Shown one piece after another: positions 22,654 to 33,574 of a stretch of DNA of 64,000 nt. The notes beneath the pieces were generated by a model, which saw only the letters and a program-made list of their open reading frames with translations, ran no database searches and was not told the DNA's origin. The first letter of the stretch is position 1. The number at the start of each line of letters is the position of its first letter. Position numbers and translations under genes: made by a program. The DNA is from Henricia sp. BOLD:AAB3569 (lineage: Eukaryota > Echinodermata > Asteroidea > Spinulosida > Echinasteridae): positions 186,001 to 250,000 of the forward strand of contig JBBELK010000163.1 of assembly GCA_037783545.1 (NCBI GenBank), given 5' to 3'.

Positions 22654-24303
22654 ATGGAACTTCAACCGTTCACGCTGTCGCACCAAGCAATATTGTCAAT
22701 GCTGGGTGGTCTCTCTGCCGTTGATCTCTGCCACATCGCATTATGTAATCGTTCATGGCGAGAAGCAGCCAATCAGAATGCACTATGGCGCCCTCTTTGT
22801 CTAGTTCGGGGATGGAAGCGTTATGAAACAACGTGTGATCTCCGTAAGCAATCGCCATTTGTACCAGCCTCGTCTACACAGCAGCACGGTGCAGAAGCCA
22901 CTCCAATTGCCTTCCCTACAGAAGCGGTTGTAGCTAGTTCTGACTGGCCCAATCAGCAATCGCCATTTGTACCAGCCTCGTCTACACAGCAGCACGGTGC
23001 AGAAGCCACTCCAATTGCCTTCCCTACAGAAGCGGTTGTAGCTAGTTCTGACTGGCCCAATCTGGTTGATACTTGCAAGTGGAAGGAGATTTACATGAAA
23101 GCGCGACATCTGGAGGAAAACTGGAACAATAACCGCTGCCACATTTCAGTCTTGGATTGCGATGATATATATTATGGCAATAGAGACTGCTGCATTAACG
23201 ACGTACCTTTAATGGACGGCGAGAAAGACGTTCTCGTGTTTGGCTTGGTAGGTAACAGTTTGAGAGTGTGGGATTTGCCAAGCGGTAATCGCAGATACGT
23301 ACTTGATGTGTCTCCTTGTTGTAAAGACGCCCTAAAGGTCAGGAATGGTATCATAGCCGTTGGCTGTTTAGACGGTATAACCGGCAAGGTTTGTACGTAT
23401 TCGCTTGAGACAGGAGAGCAGCTACAAGCCATGTCTGGACATAGTGGGTGCATATCGCGGCTATTCTTTGATTGCAATACAATCGTAAGCACTGGTTCGA
23501 AAGACAGAGACATACGAGTATGGAGTGCTGCGGATGGCTGTTGTCTCTTCGTTCTGGAACAACTTTACGACTGTAGATCCGTTGATATGCACTACCGAAA
23601 CAAGATACTAGCTGATTATTACACCAACGGCACAATTTGTCTTTGGGATGTTGTGGAGGGCACCTGCCTCCGGAAAATTAAGACTGGAGACACAGGTGGA
23701 AGCTTCTGTCTTGGGGACGGGTTCGTGATTTCGTCCAGCGGAAACAAGATAAAAATATGGAGTTTGACTGGAGAACTCCTCAGAACTTTTGACGTTCCTC
23801 CTAATGGATATAATCCTCGAACACCTCATAACGTCACACAAATGTGGATCGTGACTGGAGACGTTCTTGACATACACGAATACTGTAATATTGAAACATC
23901 TCTCAGTAACGATATCATCATTGCTCAATGCGAAGAGGAATATGAGGATTCAACGAGGATTTTCACCCCAGACGGACAGTTCATCCCGAAAACAGAACCT
24001 CGCGATATCCTCGTCCAGCACGAGTTACTTGAACCAAGTGTATTTTATCTCTACAACAATCGACTTGTGATCATTCAAAGTGTACGACATGGAGGAGATG
24101 AAGTGGAAATGAGTTTGAAACGTATCCATCGACAGGAAGGGTTCCACGATATGACGGTCCTAGGGGGCTACGGAATACAGCGTCCATTCTGTGACAGTGG
24201 TATTGCGGCGTGGATGAGTGATACCAAACTGGCATATGTTACTTATAACGAAGAGGACGAAGAGGAATTATATCCATATATTGTAGTCCTTCATTATTGG
24301 TAG
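22654..24303 (+). CDS. F-box and WD40-repeat protein, single exon
   Basis: The 549-residue protein likely acts as a substrate receptor of an SCF-type (Skp1-Cullin-F-box) ubiquitin ligase, by analogy with FBXW proteins. The F-box lies at about residues 12-50 (LGGLSAVDLCHIALCNRSWR, then LWRPLC). A linker typical of this class (CKWKEIYMKARHLEENW, about 141-157) follows. The WD-type propeller spans about 190-400, with blade ends LRVWDLPSG, IRVWSAADG, ICLWDVVEG and IKIWSLTG. Residues 66-101 and 102-137 are a direct repeat whose DNA is identical over 105 bp. The acidic C-terminus contains YNEEDEEELYPY. There are no introns, so it may be a retrocopy, but no poly(A) relic is seen. The frame is intact. 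The exact orthologue is not assigned. Confidence 0.88.
   Translation: MELQPFTLSHQAILSMLGGLSAVDLCHIALCNRSWREAANQNALWRPLCLVRGWKRYETTCDLRKQSPFVPASSTQQHGAEATPIAFPTEAVVASSDWPNQQSPFVPASSTQQHGAEATPIAFPTEAVVASSDWPNLVDTCKWKEIYMKARHLEENWNNNRCHISVLDCDDIYYGNRDCCINDVPLMDGEKDVLVFGLVGNSLRVWDLPSGNRRYVLDVSPCCKDALKVRNGIIAVGCLDGITGKVCTYSLETGEQLQAMSGHSGCISRLFFDCNTIVSTGSKDRDIRVWSAADGCCLFVLEQLYDCRSVDMHYRNKILADYYTNGTICLWDVVEGTCLRKIKTGDTGGSFCLGDGFVISSSGNKIKIWSLTGELLRTFDVPPNGYNPRTPHNVTQMWIVTGDVLDIHEYCNIETSLSNDIIIAQCEEEYEDSTRIFTPDGQFIPKTEPRDILVQHELLEPSVFYLYNNRLVIIQSVRHGGDEVEMSLKRIHRQEGFHDMTVLGGYGIQRPFCDSGIAAWMSDTKLAYVTYNEEDEEELYPYIVVLHYW
22849..23061. repeat. In-frame 108-bp tandem duplication in the F-box gene
   Basis: The segment encoding QSPFVPASSTQQHG through SSDWPN occurs twice with period 108 bp. 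The first 105 bases of the two copies are identical. It lies in the loop between F-box and propeller, where length changes should be tolerated. Confidence 0.95.
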
Positions 24304-24334
24304 TGATTCGCAAACTACCCACTGTAACGGTCTC

Positions 24335-25417
24335 TGGGGCCGATTTCACAAAGCGCTAAGATTCGTCCTAGGAAGTGTAACTCGTCTTATCTTGGAACTA
24401 ATTCTAGGACTGATTTCACAAAACTTAGGAAGTGTTCAATTCGTCCTATTTCCCATGGCAACACGGCCCAACTCTTCCTAACTTAAGATCGATGTTTGGG
24501 TCGTCTTATCTGTACGAATGCATGGAGTAAATGCAGTGACCGAAGGCATTTATCTTCTGCTTGCCGAACGTGAAGCTAGCCCGGCATACGGCAGCAGCAG
24601 GCGGTCATACAGACAAAATTTTCCTTTGCCGCGATAGGCGAAATTCTCTTGAAAATGAGCAGTAATTTAAATCGCAGAAAAAGCACTCGCCGAAAAAGGT
24701 TGAGCTTGCATTTGTATGTCCATCCACGTGAAGCCATAACTTGCTGTAGGCCTAGCCCTAGCTAGGTTTCTCGATATGTTTACACGCGTAAAGCACAGAT
24801 TTATATTTCGGCAAAATATATCCATACAATAAAAACCACGAAATATGTACATTTGTATACTATACTGTTGATTGAGCACAGACTGAAAGTTACTTGTGGT
24901 GCGCGCGCGCGCGTGTTAGTACTAGCGCGCGATGCTCCCAAAAAAAGGTACATTTATGTAAATTAGATTAATACACATTTAATGGTTTTTTTTCCGTCAA
25001 GCATACTGCTCTGCACAAAAATAAATGCGAGTGTGCCATTTGTACAGCCGAACGATAGGCTCACATGCACATATCTATAGGTTCAAGTACATCGACTTGA
25101 ATATGTTCACGTTAATGTACCTTTCATAACTGCGGACAAAATGCAATACGCCAAGCAGACGACACTACAAAGTCGGCCATTTTGATTTGTAATGTGCGTG
25201 CCGTTTTCCCGACGACTGTTGTATTCGGTACTGTTAACAAACATGGTACAGCCGTTGATAAATGTATAATAAGCAGTTGCGACTCGTCTTGTAAAAGACG
25301 GGGTTTGTGAAATCGATCTCAAGACACGTCTTAGCAAAGACCGATCTTACTGCTCGAACTCTTCTTAAATCCTAGGATCGATCCTAAGATAGGAAGAGTT
25401 TTGTGAAATCGGCCCCA
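24335..25417. mobile_element. MITE of the GGGGCCGATTTCACAAA type
   Basis: Termini TGGGGCCGATTTCACAAA face each other, with further pairing through GATCCTAGGA-like and AGGAAGAGTT-like segments, about 100-150 bp of imperfect inverted repeat per side. The interior (about 0.8 kb) is noncoding and includes an alternating GCGCGCGCGCGCG tract near 24901. It begins 31 bp after the F-box stop codon. An AATAAA at 24828-24833 could serve the gene's 3' end. A half-element with a similar end lies near 29105, and a short relative at 39612-39854. Confidence 0.75.
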
Positions 25418-26511
25418 GGCCTATTTTATTTTTTGGATGTATGCTTCTTTAGATATGTTAAATTGATAATTATTGTTTAATACTTGAAGCTTAACACATA
25501 GCACCTTTAGAAACGTGTAAAAAATCGCTTTATTTGAATTTTTAGCTTAGTTTTAATCACATTCATAAATACTTTTTTTGCGTAAAACTCACTAAAATTT
25601 GCTCGTCGTTTTGCCATGTTTTGCATTCACTTTCTACACCCACAGTGTCAACACCGCGTTCGTACAACTGCTAGCTGTGAGTCGATATGTTTTTGTTCGA
25701 TCGCACGCGTAATGCAAGCGTGTTGTACGCGCACGCACACGACTGGGTACTTGTCACAGTGCACAATTTGCTTTCGGGAGCGTGCACTGGTTTCTGTGTA
25801 AATGTGATCAAACATGGGAATGGTCATCATCATCATCAGCCTTATCTCTTCGTCGTCCTCATCCTGGTACTTTGCAGAGTCACCTCTGCAGTGAGTAAAT
25901 CGTGGTGCCAACACTGTGTTCTGACTTCCGGGTCTGGGTGTGCTCGCTTCTTCCTCGTGCCCTCCTGTGGGGTATTGGGGTTGTAGTGCCTTGCCCCCTC
26001 GTGCTGGTGGTTCTTTGGCGGGGCTTGGCTTGCTGGTTGCCTTTTGTGATTGGGATGGGGCTGGTGCTTCCCTTGTGGCCGCCTTGGGGTTACATTGGGG
26101 GTTGGCTTGGTTTGGGACGTGCTTCTCCTGTGAGCCGCTGTATTCCCGGAAAAGTAAAAAAAAAAATCCTTTTCTTTCTGTGTCTTTTCTTTCTTTCCCC
26201 TTTCTCCTTTACTTTTCACAGTTATGCCAACCTTAAAATTACTTTGTACTTGCCCATGGCCTGGTAATGCTTTGAGAGGCTGATCCGTCACAAGGTGAAA
26301 AATGCCGAAGTGGTTGTACTGCCACGGACATGCATGGATGGTGGTCCGTGCAGCCACTTTCGGTTGCATTCCTGAGGCCATCGGAATGGCATTGTTACGA
26401 CAATGTGTTCGCTGGGTTTTCTTGGCTCTCTTGATTGTCCTGGACTTGTTTCAATCCCTTGGGTAGCTGTAAATTACATTACTCTACCTTTTATTTTATT
26501 TTTGAATCATC
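25418..26511. other. Region upstream of the LINE ORF, possibly its 5' part
   Basis: No gene is supported. A GC-rich stretch (25900-26140) followed by A-rich and CT-rich tracts (26150-26215) precedes the LINE ORF2 start. It may be the LINE 5' UTR or a decayed ORF1, but no zinc-knuckle or coiled coil was seen. Confidence 0.35.
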
Positions 26512-26684
26512 ATGACCTCACAATCAATTTCGTCAGATACCTTACCTGCTCGTGCTAATCCACCTCCTCGTACTATGGGGTTCTAAGCCACTTGCTATTG
26601 CTTGTTCTAATATCAGGGGTTTTCGTTCCAACTTCACCAACAGCTCACCTGCCTTGTTAGCTCTGTCTGAGAGCTGACTGAATT

Positions 26685-26952
26685 GACCTTTACCACGGTG
26701 CGGCCATCTTGCCTTTTCTCCTATTCAAATGACGTAACCAAAGCGAGGCTTGCAACAAACAAAAGTTTGGTCCCGTTTTGAAAGTGTTCATTGTGTGCAT
26801 CACAATGACACAGGCGCTGTGGGATCAAGAGAGCGCGCAGCGTATCTCAACGGGAGATTACACGCACTATCGCGCGGTAGCGCAGACGCACTGATTGTGC
26901 CCGACACGTAATATGGGGAAGAAGACAAAGATGGACGCGCCGTGATAAAGGT
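26685..26952. mobile_element. MITE C, copy 1, inside the LINE endonuclease
   Basis: Ends GACCTTTACCACGGTG and the complement of GACCTTTATCACGGCG face each other. The interior matches, in the opposite orientation, the copy at 29619-30028. It splits the LINE endonuclease. A TA duplication, clear in copy 2, is imperfect here. Confidence 0.8.
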
Positions 26953-27189
26953 CTATAGCGGCATACCTTCAAACTCTTTCAAATTACCCGGGTATGTCTT
27001 TCACCGCCTTGACCGTCCACCATCCCATGGTCTTGGCGTGTACATCAAGGAGACACTACCTGTAGCCCGTGAAAGCACCTTGGAATGCACTGATCAAGAG
27101 TACATGTACATGTGCTTTCACCTTCATCATCATACTGTGCAGTGCTATATGCCATTTCTTACAGCATTGATCGTGCTATGGAGTTTTGC

Positions 27190-27372
27190 CTTTGAAATTG
27201 CTAGGTATTTTCTGGAATCGGCAAGCTATCACTGGGAATCGAATCTAAATGAAAGGGAATATATTTCTACTAGGAATCGATTCATAAAAAATCTGGAATC
27301 GCGCTTCCGATTCCTAAAGTGGAATCGATTCTACTCGATTCCGGCGTGGAATCGCCCAAGCCTAGTTTTATC
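27190..27372. repeat. Insert rich in GGAATCG words within the LINE
   Basis: Seven or more GGAATCG or CGATTCC words occur in about 150 bp (27213-27353), in both orientations. It replaces the C-terminal half of the LINE endonuclease. Origin unknown. Confidence 0.55.
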
Positions 27373-29618
27373 GCTTGGGAACTTTGGACAGTAAGCGTCT
27401 TTTCCATGAAGCCCGTAATCGCTGCAAGAGAGTTTTAGAGGATGCTAAACAACGCTATGCCAACTCTGTTGCCAGTTCCATAGCAACACAGCGGCTTGGA
27501 TCGAGAGACGTCTGGCGGATTGCCAACAGTGTACTCAACCGCAATTCCTCCTCTCTTTCATGGACCCGAAGTCCTTACTTCTCCGTCGGACAAGGCGGAC
27601 CTTTTTGGCTAAAAGTGGGGCACCCGCTTCCTGCTTAAATTTCCTCCCCGCACAGACAATGGGGTCCCTATTCCTTTCATTACCCCCATGAAAGTTGCAC
27701 GCAGTATTCGTAGCTTGGATGCCTCCAAGGCTACGGGCCCTGATGGAATCCCTGTCATTGTCCTGAAAATGTGCTCTCCTAAACTTCCATCTGTTCTTGC
27801 CAAGCTGTTCAACATGTGCTTATCAAAATCAGTATTTCCTTCATCTTGGAAAGTGGCATCTGTTACCCCTGTCTTCAAGGGCACTGGTGAGCGTTCTGAA
27901 GCTACTAATTATCGTCCTGTTAGTTTGCTTCCCATAATTAGCAAGATCTTTGAATGCCTTATCAAACAGCAGCTTCTTGGATACTTGGAGAATAACAGCT
28001 TTCTCACTGACTGCCAGTTTGGTTTTCGCCATTCCCGCTCGGCTGGTGATCTGCTGTCCATAATCACCGACCATTTTAATAGGGCTCTGGATGTCAGGGG
28101 TGAGGGACGTGTTGTGGCATTGGACATCTCGAAGGCCTTCGACAAGGTTTTTGCATAGTGGTCTGCTCCACAAGCTTAAATCATATGTTATGACAGGTAC
28201 AATGTTAGCTATCATCTTTGCTTTTGTATCCAACAGCAAGTTGAAGGTTGTCCTTGAAGGTCAGTCCTCTTCCATTCGCTCAATCAATTCCGGTGTTCCT
28301 CAGGGATCGGTCTTTGGCCTATCTCTTTTTCTTGTATACATCAACGATCTGCCCGACACTGTTTTGTCTCAGCTGGCTATGTACACCGATGACTTAACTC
28401 CCCACTGTGTTTCTCCTAATAATTTCTGCAATATCTCTCGCAGTGATGTGGCCGACAGCGATTTAGAGAAAGTTATGAGATGGGGAAATGACTGGTTTAT
28501 AACCTTCAATGAAAACAAAAATAAGCTTTTCTCTCTTACACGCTCTAGAGACGATTCATTCCCTCCCATTCATATGGGTCCATCGACTTGCCTGAGGTTT
28601 CAGACTTACGCCTTCTTGGGCTTGACATCTCCACTAACGACAGCTGGGACATCTGGGAGAAGTGCATCTATCTAACTCAGACTTTTTTACATCCTGAGGC
28701 CATTCTGTACTTGTATAAAGCAACTATACGTCCCCAATGGAGTACTGTTCCCACATCTGGGTTGGAGCTCCCGTCTGCCATTTGTCGCTGTTAGATCGAG
28801 TGCAGAAGCGAATCATTAATTCGGTTGTTGAGGAGTTTGGTTCGACGTTACAACCCCTTTCCCACCGTAGGTTAGTTGCCACACTCAGTCTGTTCTACTA
28901 CTTCCATGGAAATTGTGCCACCAGCTTGTCCAACTTGGTTCCTCCTGTCAGGGTGTTTGAGCGTGCATCCAGTCTATCTGCGTCCTCTCACCCATACACT
29001 CTAGTTGTGCCGTGATGTAGAACAAAGAGATATTCTAATAATTGTTTCTGCGTCTCTTTGGAACTCCTTGCCTGGTACTAGTAGCTGTTTTCCCCAACCT
29101 ATGACCTGGGTCCAATTTCATAAAGCCCATTTAGAAACATTCCTAAATAAACATTCTTAACTCATGCGATAACTCATTCATATTTTCTACTTTCCTAAGT
29201 ACTTTTGTTTGTTTGACTGTTTGTCTCTCTGTTGGGGTGTTTGTTTACTCGTTTTAATTTCTGTAGCCCTTTGCCTAGAGTGGCAGTTTTGCCTTGCGTG
29301 TGGCAATTTCAAATATAAAAACAAAGTGCGTATTCTATACGCGCCGACCAGAGCGCGGGTGCGGCATTTAGCCAGGCTAAAAAGTGTGCCTTTATCGCTG
29401 GTTTAAAACTGCTGTGTTTTCAGCCAATATGGATGCGTAAACTGTCTAAGGTATTTATGAATCATTGATCTTATAACGCCCAAGTAGATCCCTGTCATTT
29501 GATTGACCGATAGCAGGTCAGATGGCGTTAAATAATTTAATCATTTAATGCTACATCACCAATCGTGCATTTGTCTTCTTTACGATGTTGTCCATTGCAC
29601 GGCGTGCCTGTTCCCATA

Positions 29619-30028
29619 GACCTTTATCACGGTTCGTCCATCTTCGTCTTGTTCCCTATAGACTAATCCGACAAAGGAAAACTGCGGTGTATCTCCAAGG
29701 TATTTACATGACGTCACAATATAAATACACCGCAGTAACAAAGGAAAAATCACAAGAGGGCGGGCTCACTAAATGTTGCTGGGATTACACTATAGTACGT
29801 GTCTGACACGATCAGTGCGTCTGCGCGACCGCGCGATACCGCGTGTAATCTTTTGCTGTTGTTTTGATAGAATAACTATCCATGCTGCGCGTTTTCTGGA
29901 TCGCGCTACGCGCATGTCATTGTGATGCACACAATGAACATTTTCAATTTTTTTTTCTGCAAGCCTCGTTTTGGTTACGTTCATTTTAATTGGGAAAAAG
30001 GGAAGACGGCTGCACCATGATAAAGGTC
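29619..30028. mobile_element. MITE C, copy 2, carrying a nested MITE D
   Basis: Starts GACCTTTATCACGG and ends with its complement, flanked by TA (29617-29618 and 30029-30030), as for a Tc1/mariner-type MITE. The interior shares TCATTGTGATGCACACAATG with copy 1. A 138-bp MITE D sits at 29657-29794, so copy 1 is its empty-site counterpart. Confidence 0.8.
29657..29794. mobile_element. MITE D, copy 1
   Basis: A 138-bp element including TATA at both edges, with inner ends GACTAATCC and the complement of GTGTAATCC. It contains the palindromic site TGACGTCA and, about 6 bp later, TATAAATA, both framed by the inverted words ACTGCGGTGTAT and ATACACCGCAGT. A second copy of the same length lies at 55413-55550. 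Confidence 0.85.
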
Positions 30029-31504
30029 TAAAGATGTGCTGAAACGAGATCTACAAGCATTTAACACCCCTCTCTCTTCCTGGGAAGATGTAACGCAGGA
30101 CCGTTCAGAGTGGCGGAATGCACTCCATAGTGGAATGCAAACATCTATGCACAGCTACATTGATTTCTGCGACAGAGGGAGCGCCAGACACCAAACATCG
30201 TCTCCAACAAGGCAGCATATGTGACCTTTGATGAGTTTATGTCCTTTGCTATAATTTTTGTACTGGCCACGTCAGTACCAGATCATCGCACCATGCAGAT
30301 CATGCTACCGGCCATGATGATGACGATAATACACCCTGTTGTTACAGTTGCTACACTTTTTAAAATAAATTACAGGCAGTAACATTTTAAAATGTACAAA
30401 TTAATGGTGACGGTCCTAACAATGTACGTTATGATGACAGTGAGATTAATCCTATCTGATTTGGCCACTGAGATCATGGTGAAATGAGCAATACATCGGC
30501 CAAATGTCGTCACGAAATCAACTATACTCGTTCCCCAAAACAGAATTTTGCCCAATATGATCATAGTATTATTACAAATTTGGTAAAATACATACGGCAT
30601 AATACACCGCTCAAAACAATAAGAGAGCCAATTCTATAATTTTTTTTATTATTTGTATTGTTATTTTGATCCATTAGTATATGGTTATTTCTTAATGAAT
30701 TTAACAACACATGTGCCATATATAAGTATGCATTTCCATCAATAATGGTGGATATTGTGAAATGATTAAGAGTCAGTCCACGAAAAGACCATGCAAAATC
30801 TTTAAAAATCGGCAAGGTGGGGGGTCAGCGAATCAAAGTCAAATTCTACCCACTTAACCCCCTTCTGGAACAATGAGACCCAGTGGAGTAGCTCGGCCAA
30901 TAATCACACAGGGGCCGAGAACAAGGCACCAACAATTTCCGTCAAAAATGAGGGACTTCTGGGTAGTAATTTTTGAGACATTTTTAGCGTATAAATATCG
31001 TCGCGTTATTCGCTCTACCTAAATCGTATATTGTTGACCTGTACATCAAATGAAAGATCTGTTTCTGCTCTACACGATGGACCATAGACCCTGAGGTTGC
31101 AAGTAATCACGGCAGGTTTTTAGGCCTTGAGAAAACATACATCAGTTCCTGTAGTAAAAATACATCTTTTGCGCAATTATCCAGCTACAAAAATAAAAAA
31201 TAAAAATATTGTCAGCTTTTTTAGTTTGGCGTCGGGAGCGGAATGAATTTCTACCAATTCCAGTTAAAGCCACGCCCATCGTACTAGCGCGCTACCAACA
31301 GAGGGCGCCATCACATTGCACATTCCCGTCAGCGTGTTTTTTTTTTTTACACCGCAGCGAGGGGTACACCCCCATTTTTCAACCCGAATAGAGTAAGTTT
31401 CCAATGACTGATACTTCTCAAGTGACAATCTTGGAAATAGTCAGAACTCTTACTCTCACTATTAGAGAAAAAGAAGAACCGAGAAATTTCGAAAAATCCC
31501 AAAC
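30029..31504. other. Unannotated region
   Basis: No gene supported. AT-rich in the first half, with several short ORFs lacking domains. A T-rich tract sits near 31335. The stretch at 30900-31200 could be an old repeat but no second copy was seen in the window. Confidence 0.35.
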
Positions 31505-31580
31505 AACACTGAGATTCGAACCAAGGACCTAATGATTGCAAGTCGAGATCTCTTCTAACCAGACCACGAAGCTGGTTGCG
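31505..31580 (-). repeat. tRNA-like sequence, probably a SINE head
   Basis: On the minus strand GTGGTCTGGTTAGAAGAG and, about 40 bases on, GGTTCGAATCT resemble Pol III A and B boxes. The acceptor stem does not pair, so it is not a functional tRNA gene. It may be the head of a SINE distinct from that at 14.4 kb. Confidence 0.45.
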
Positions 31581-31769
31581 AAGCTGGTTGCTAAATTCCT
31601 TAAAAATAACCTACCCTAACCTGTTATATAGTCTCCTCTCAAGACGCTAAAAAGGTACAAAACCCCTCGTTTTCCCCTTGCAGTGGTGTACAACAAAATT
31701 ACGCTTCCCGTCAAGATGACGGCTGTTGATGTGCCGACTGTAGCATTGCAGTGAGATTTTGCTGATTTA

Positions 31770-33330
31770 GACCATTGTAGAAGCATTCAGTGTGGTATTT
31801 ACCTGTTCTATCCGAATGAAAAGAAGACATTGAGCATTTGTAGATGCACAAAAGACATTCGGAGGCACTTGCAAAAGTGGAAAGTTGCTGCAAATGACGT
31901 AAAACTGGAATGGAAACTGATTCTCCTGCGCTGTAGTTTGTTTGATGTTGATGCTCATGGTGATATGACAATATGCCCGGCACATAGGTACAAATTAGGG
32001 TTGAGTTGGACATTAACAAGGAAATGTACTCATTCACTCCATGAAGGAAAAACGAAACCATTTCGTGGTGTGAATAAAACAACAAGTCATGAGGTGTTTG
32101 ATCGATGGGGTACCCTTCTCCCAGTAGGAACAGGTGAGTCATGTCATGCATGTGAGAGTTATGCACCTGATCAATTGTTCCCCCTCCCCCTCCCCGTGGG
32201 GATTCTTACTTTTGCGCGACGAAATCCCCACCCCTAGAGCAAAATTCACATTTACATGTATCACATTATCAGTGGGTCAAAATCCCCACCCTTGGGCTCA
32301 GGTCAGATAATGCAGGCTGTTGTGCACCTCTTATCCATGGCTGATCTCGCAAGAAAAGTGAGCATCAACATTTCAAGGTATGACTTCTCTGAGGTGCAGG
32401 CAGGAAAGGACATATGTGATCACAAGATTGCACCAATGAAAGCCCATATCGAGAGGTATGTAAATGAAGGAAACAACGTACTTACTGCTGATGACATGCA
32501 CACTGCCTTGGAGTCATATAATGGTGTGAGAGGATGCTATGCCGCCGTTATGACAATCGGTGACATGCCTTCTTCACGTGAAGCTCCCAGATGGCCAGGT
32601 GTTACCAACTATACACATTTCTGTTTTGAGGAAGGTGGAGTGCGCTCCTGGCTTGCTACAACATCGAGAACCAGTTCCACCCTTATGCGAAGCTGATCAA
32701 ACGACCCCTTGACCCACTGAACACCGTTTACTCTGTTGACAGTACACTAAACCCAAAGTCTTACCAGGAGTAATTTGTCAAAAAGAAGCCGTTCAGTTCT
32801 CCTGCCCGGAATCGAATTGCATCAAAACCTTCTGAACCGATGAGCTCCTCACACAACACTTGGCAGCAGGACAACATATGTTTCGTCCCCTGCGGGAATC
32901 TCGCGTTTTGACCAGATTGCACGTCAATGGGCTGAAAAGGTTGGTGAGATGCCACTTGGTACCTCTCATTCTGATAAAGGTGGCAGCTTCTGCCTCCATG
33001 TCCCAGCCACTCGAGTGTGGATGGGCTGGCAAAATGTCCAGGCCAAACAAGAGGTTCTCGCAGGAAATAAAGGATTTTTTTGCTTGCTCATTTCATGGTT
33101 GGAGATGAAACGGGAAAAAAGGAAAACCCAGAAACTGTGTCCCGCCGTCTGAAAAGTCGGTTCCGCAAAGACGATTGGTTAACTGTCCAGCAAATGACAA
33201 GTTACTTCTCCCGTCTCACTGTCCTGCAGAAATCAGGGACCCTCCAAGGACCTCTCTGATGTTGAGAACAGTGTGGAAATGGCTGAAAGACAGATTCTTG
33301 CAGATGCTGTGCAGGAGCAGTGTGGACTGT
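31770..33330 (+). pseudogene. Broken copy of an uncharacterised Cys/His family with an AGKDICD block
   Basis: Pieces in order on the plus strand: 31800-32180 with TICPAHRYKLGLSW and, at its end, GESCHACESY (zinc-binding look); 32330-32640 with YDFSEVQAGKDICDHKIAPM, then ADDMHTALESYNGVRGCYAAV and FCFEEGGVRSWL; 32640-32770; 32940-33060 with ATRVWMGWQNVQA; and 33095-33260 with SRRLKSRFRKDDWLTVQQMT and SYFSRLTVLQKSG. I recall related uncharacterised proteins in cnidarians and other marine invertebrates, probably of mobile origin; the pattern of Asp/His/Cys could hide a nuclease or transposase, which is speculation. An insert around 32175-32300 with repeated AATCCCCACCC, stops and frameshifts show that the copy is dead. 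Confidence 0.55.
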
Positions 33331-33394
33331 AGAGACTTGTCCTGCCCCTCACTTGCCACCACACCCCTGCCGGTCTGGGGTACATCATAATTAT

Positions 33395-33570
33395 TATACA
33401 AATATCACATAGTCTGAGTGTGAATAGTCGATATTAGCTCCCCAAGGTATTGGAAGTTGACACGCTCGTGTGTGTGCACGCGCGTTGTACCGTCGCGGTG
33501 CTGTCGTGTGTACTGCGCGCTGTATGCGCTATGTCCGGTTGTTTCGTAAATCGCACGCGTAATACTATTA
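33395..33570. repeat. Truncated copy of the 35-36 kb hairpin repeat
   Basis: It starts with TTATACAAATATCACATAG and shares TATTGGAAGTTGACACGCT with the repeats at 35161 and 35753, then jumps to the part with GTGCACGCG and GTTGTTTCGTAAA. The second half of the hairpin is missing. Confidence 0.7.
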
Positions 33571-33574
33571 GTAC

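Larger units (their letters stand above)
26512..29095 (+). pseudogene. Non-LTR retrotransposon (jockey/CR1-like) with endonuclease and reverse transcriptase, broken
   Basis: The ORF starts near 26512 (MTSQSISSDTLPAR). Endonuclease remnants follow (LAIACSNIRGFRSNF; then, after a MITE, LPGYVFHRLDRPPSHGLGV). Much of the endonuclease C-terminus is missing near 27190. Reverse transcriptase blocks are clear from 27400: SKATGPDGIP, NYRPVSLLPIISKIFE, FGFRHSRSAGDLL, ALDISKAFDKV, GVPQGSVFG and the catalytic box as YTDD rather than the usual YADD or FADD. A C-terminal thumb region follows (LLDRVQKRII). Frameshifts or stops occur near 26590, 27570, 28150, 28660 and 28790, so the copy is dead. The 3' end is not sharply defined. 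Confidence 0.88.

Noticed and set aside
25842-26381. A 179-residue minus-strand ORF rich in Lys, His, Pro and Thr
   Set aside because: Compositional, overlaps plus-strand GC-rich DNA and A-runs, no domain recognised.
31505-31580. A tRNA gene on the minus strand
   Set aside because: Boxes are present but the acceptor stem does not pair and the anticodon arm is poor; kept only as a tRNA-like repeat.
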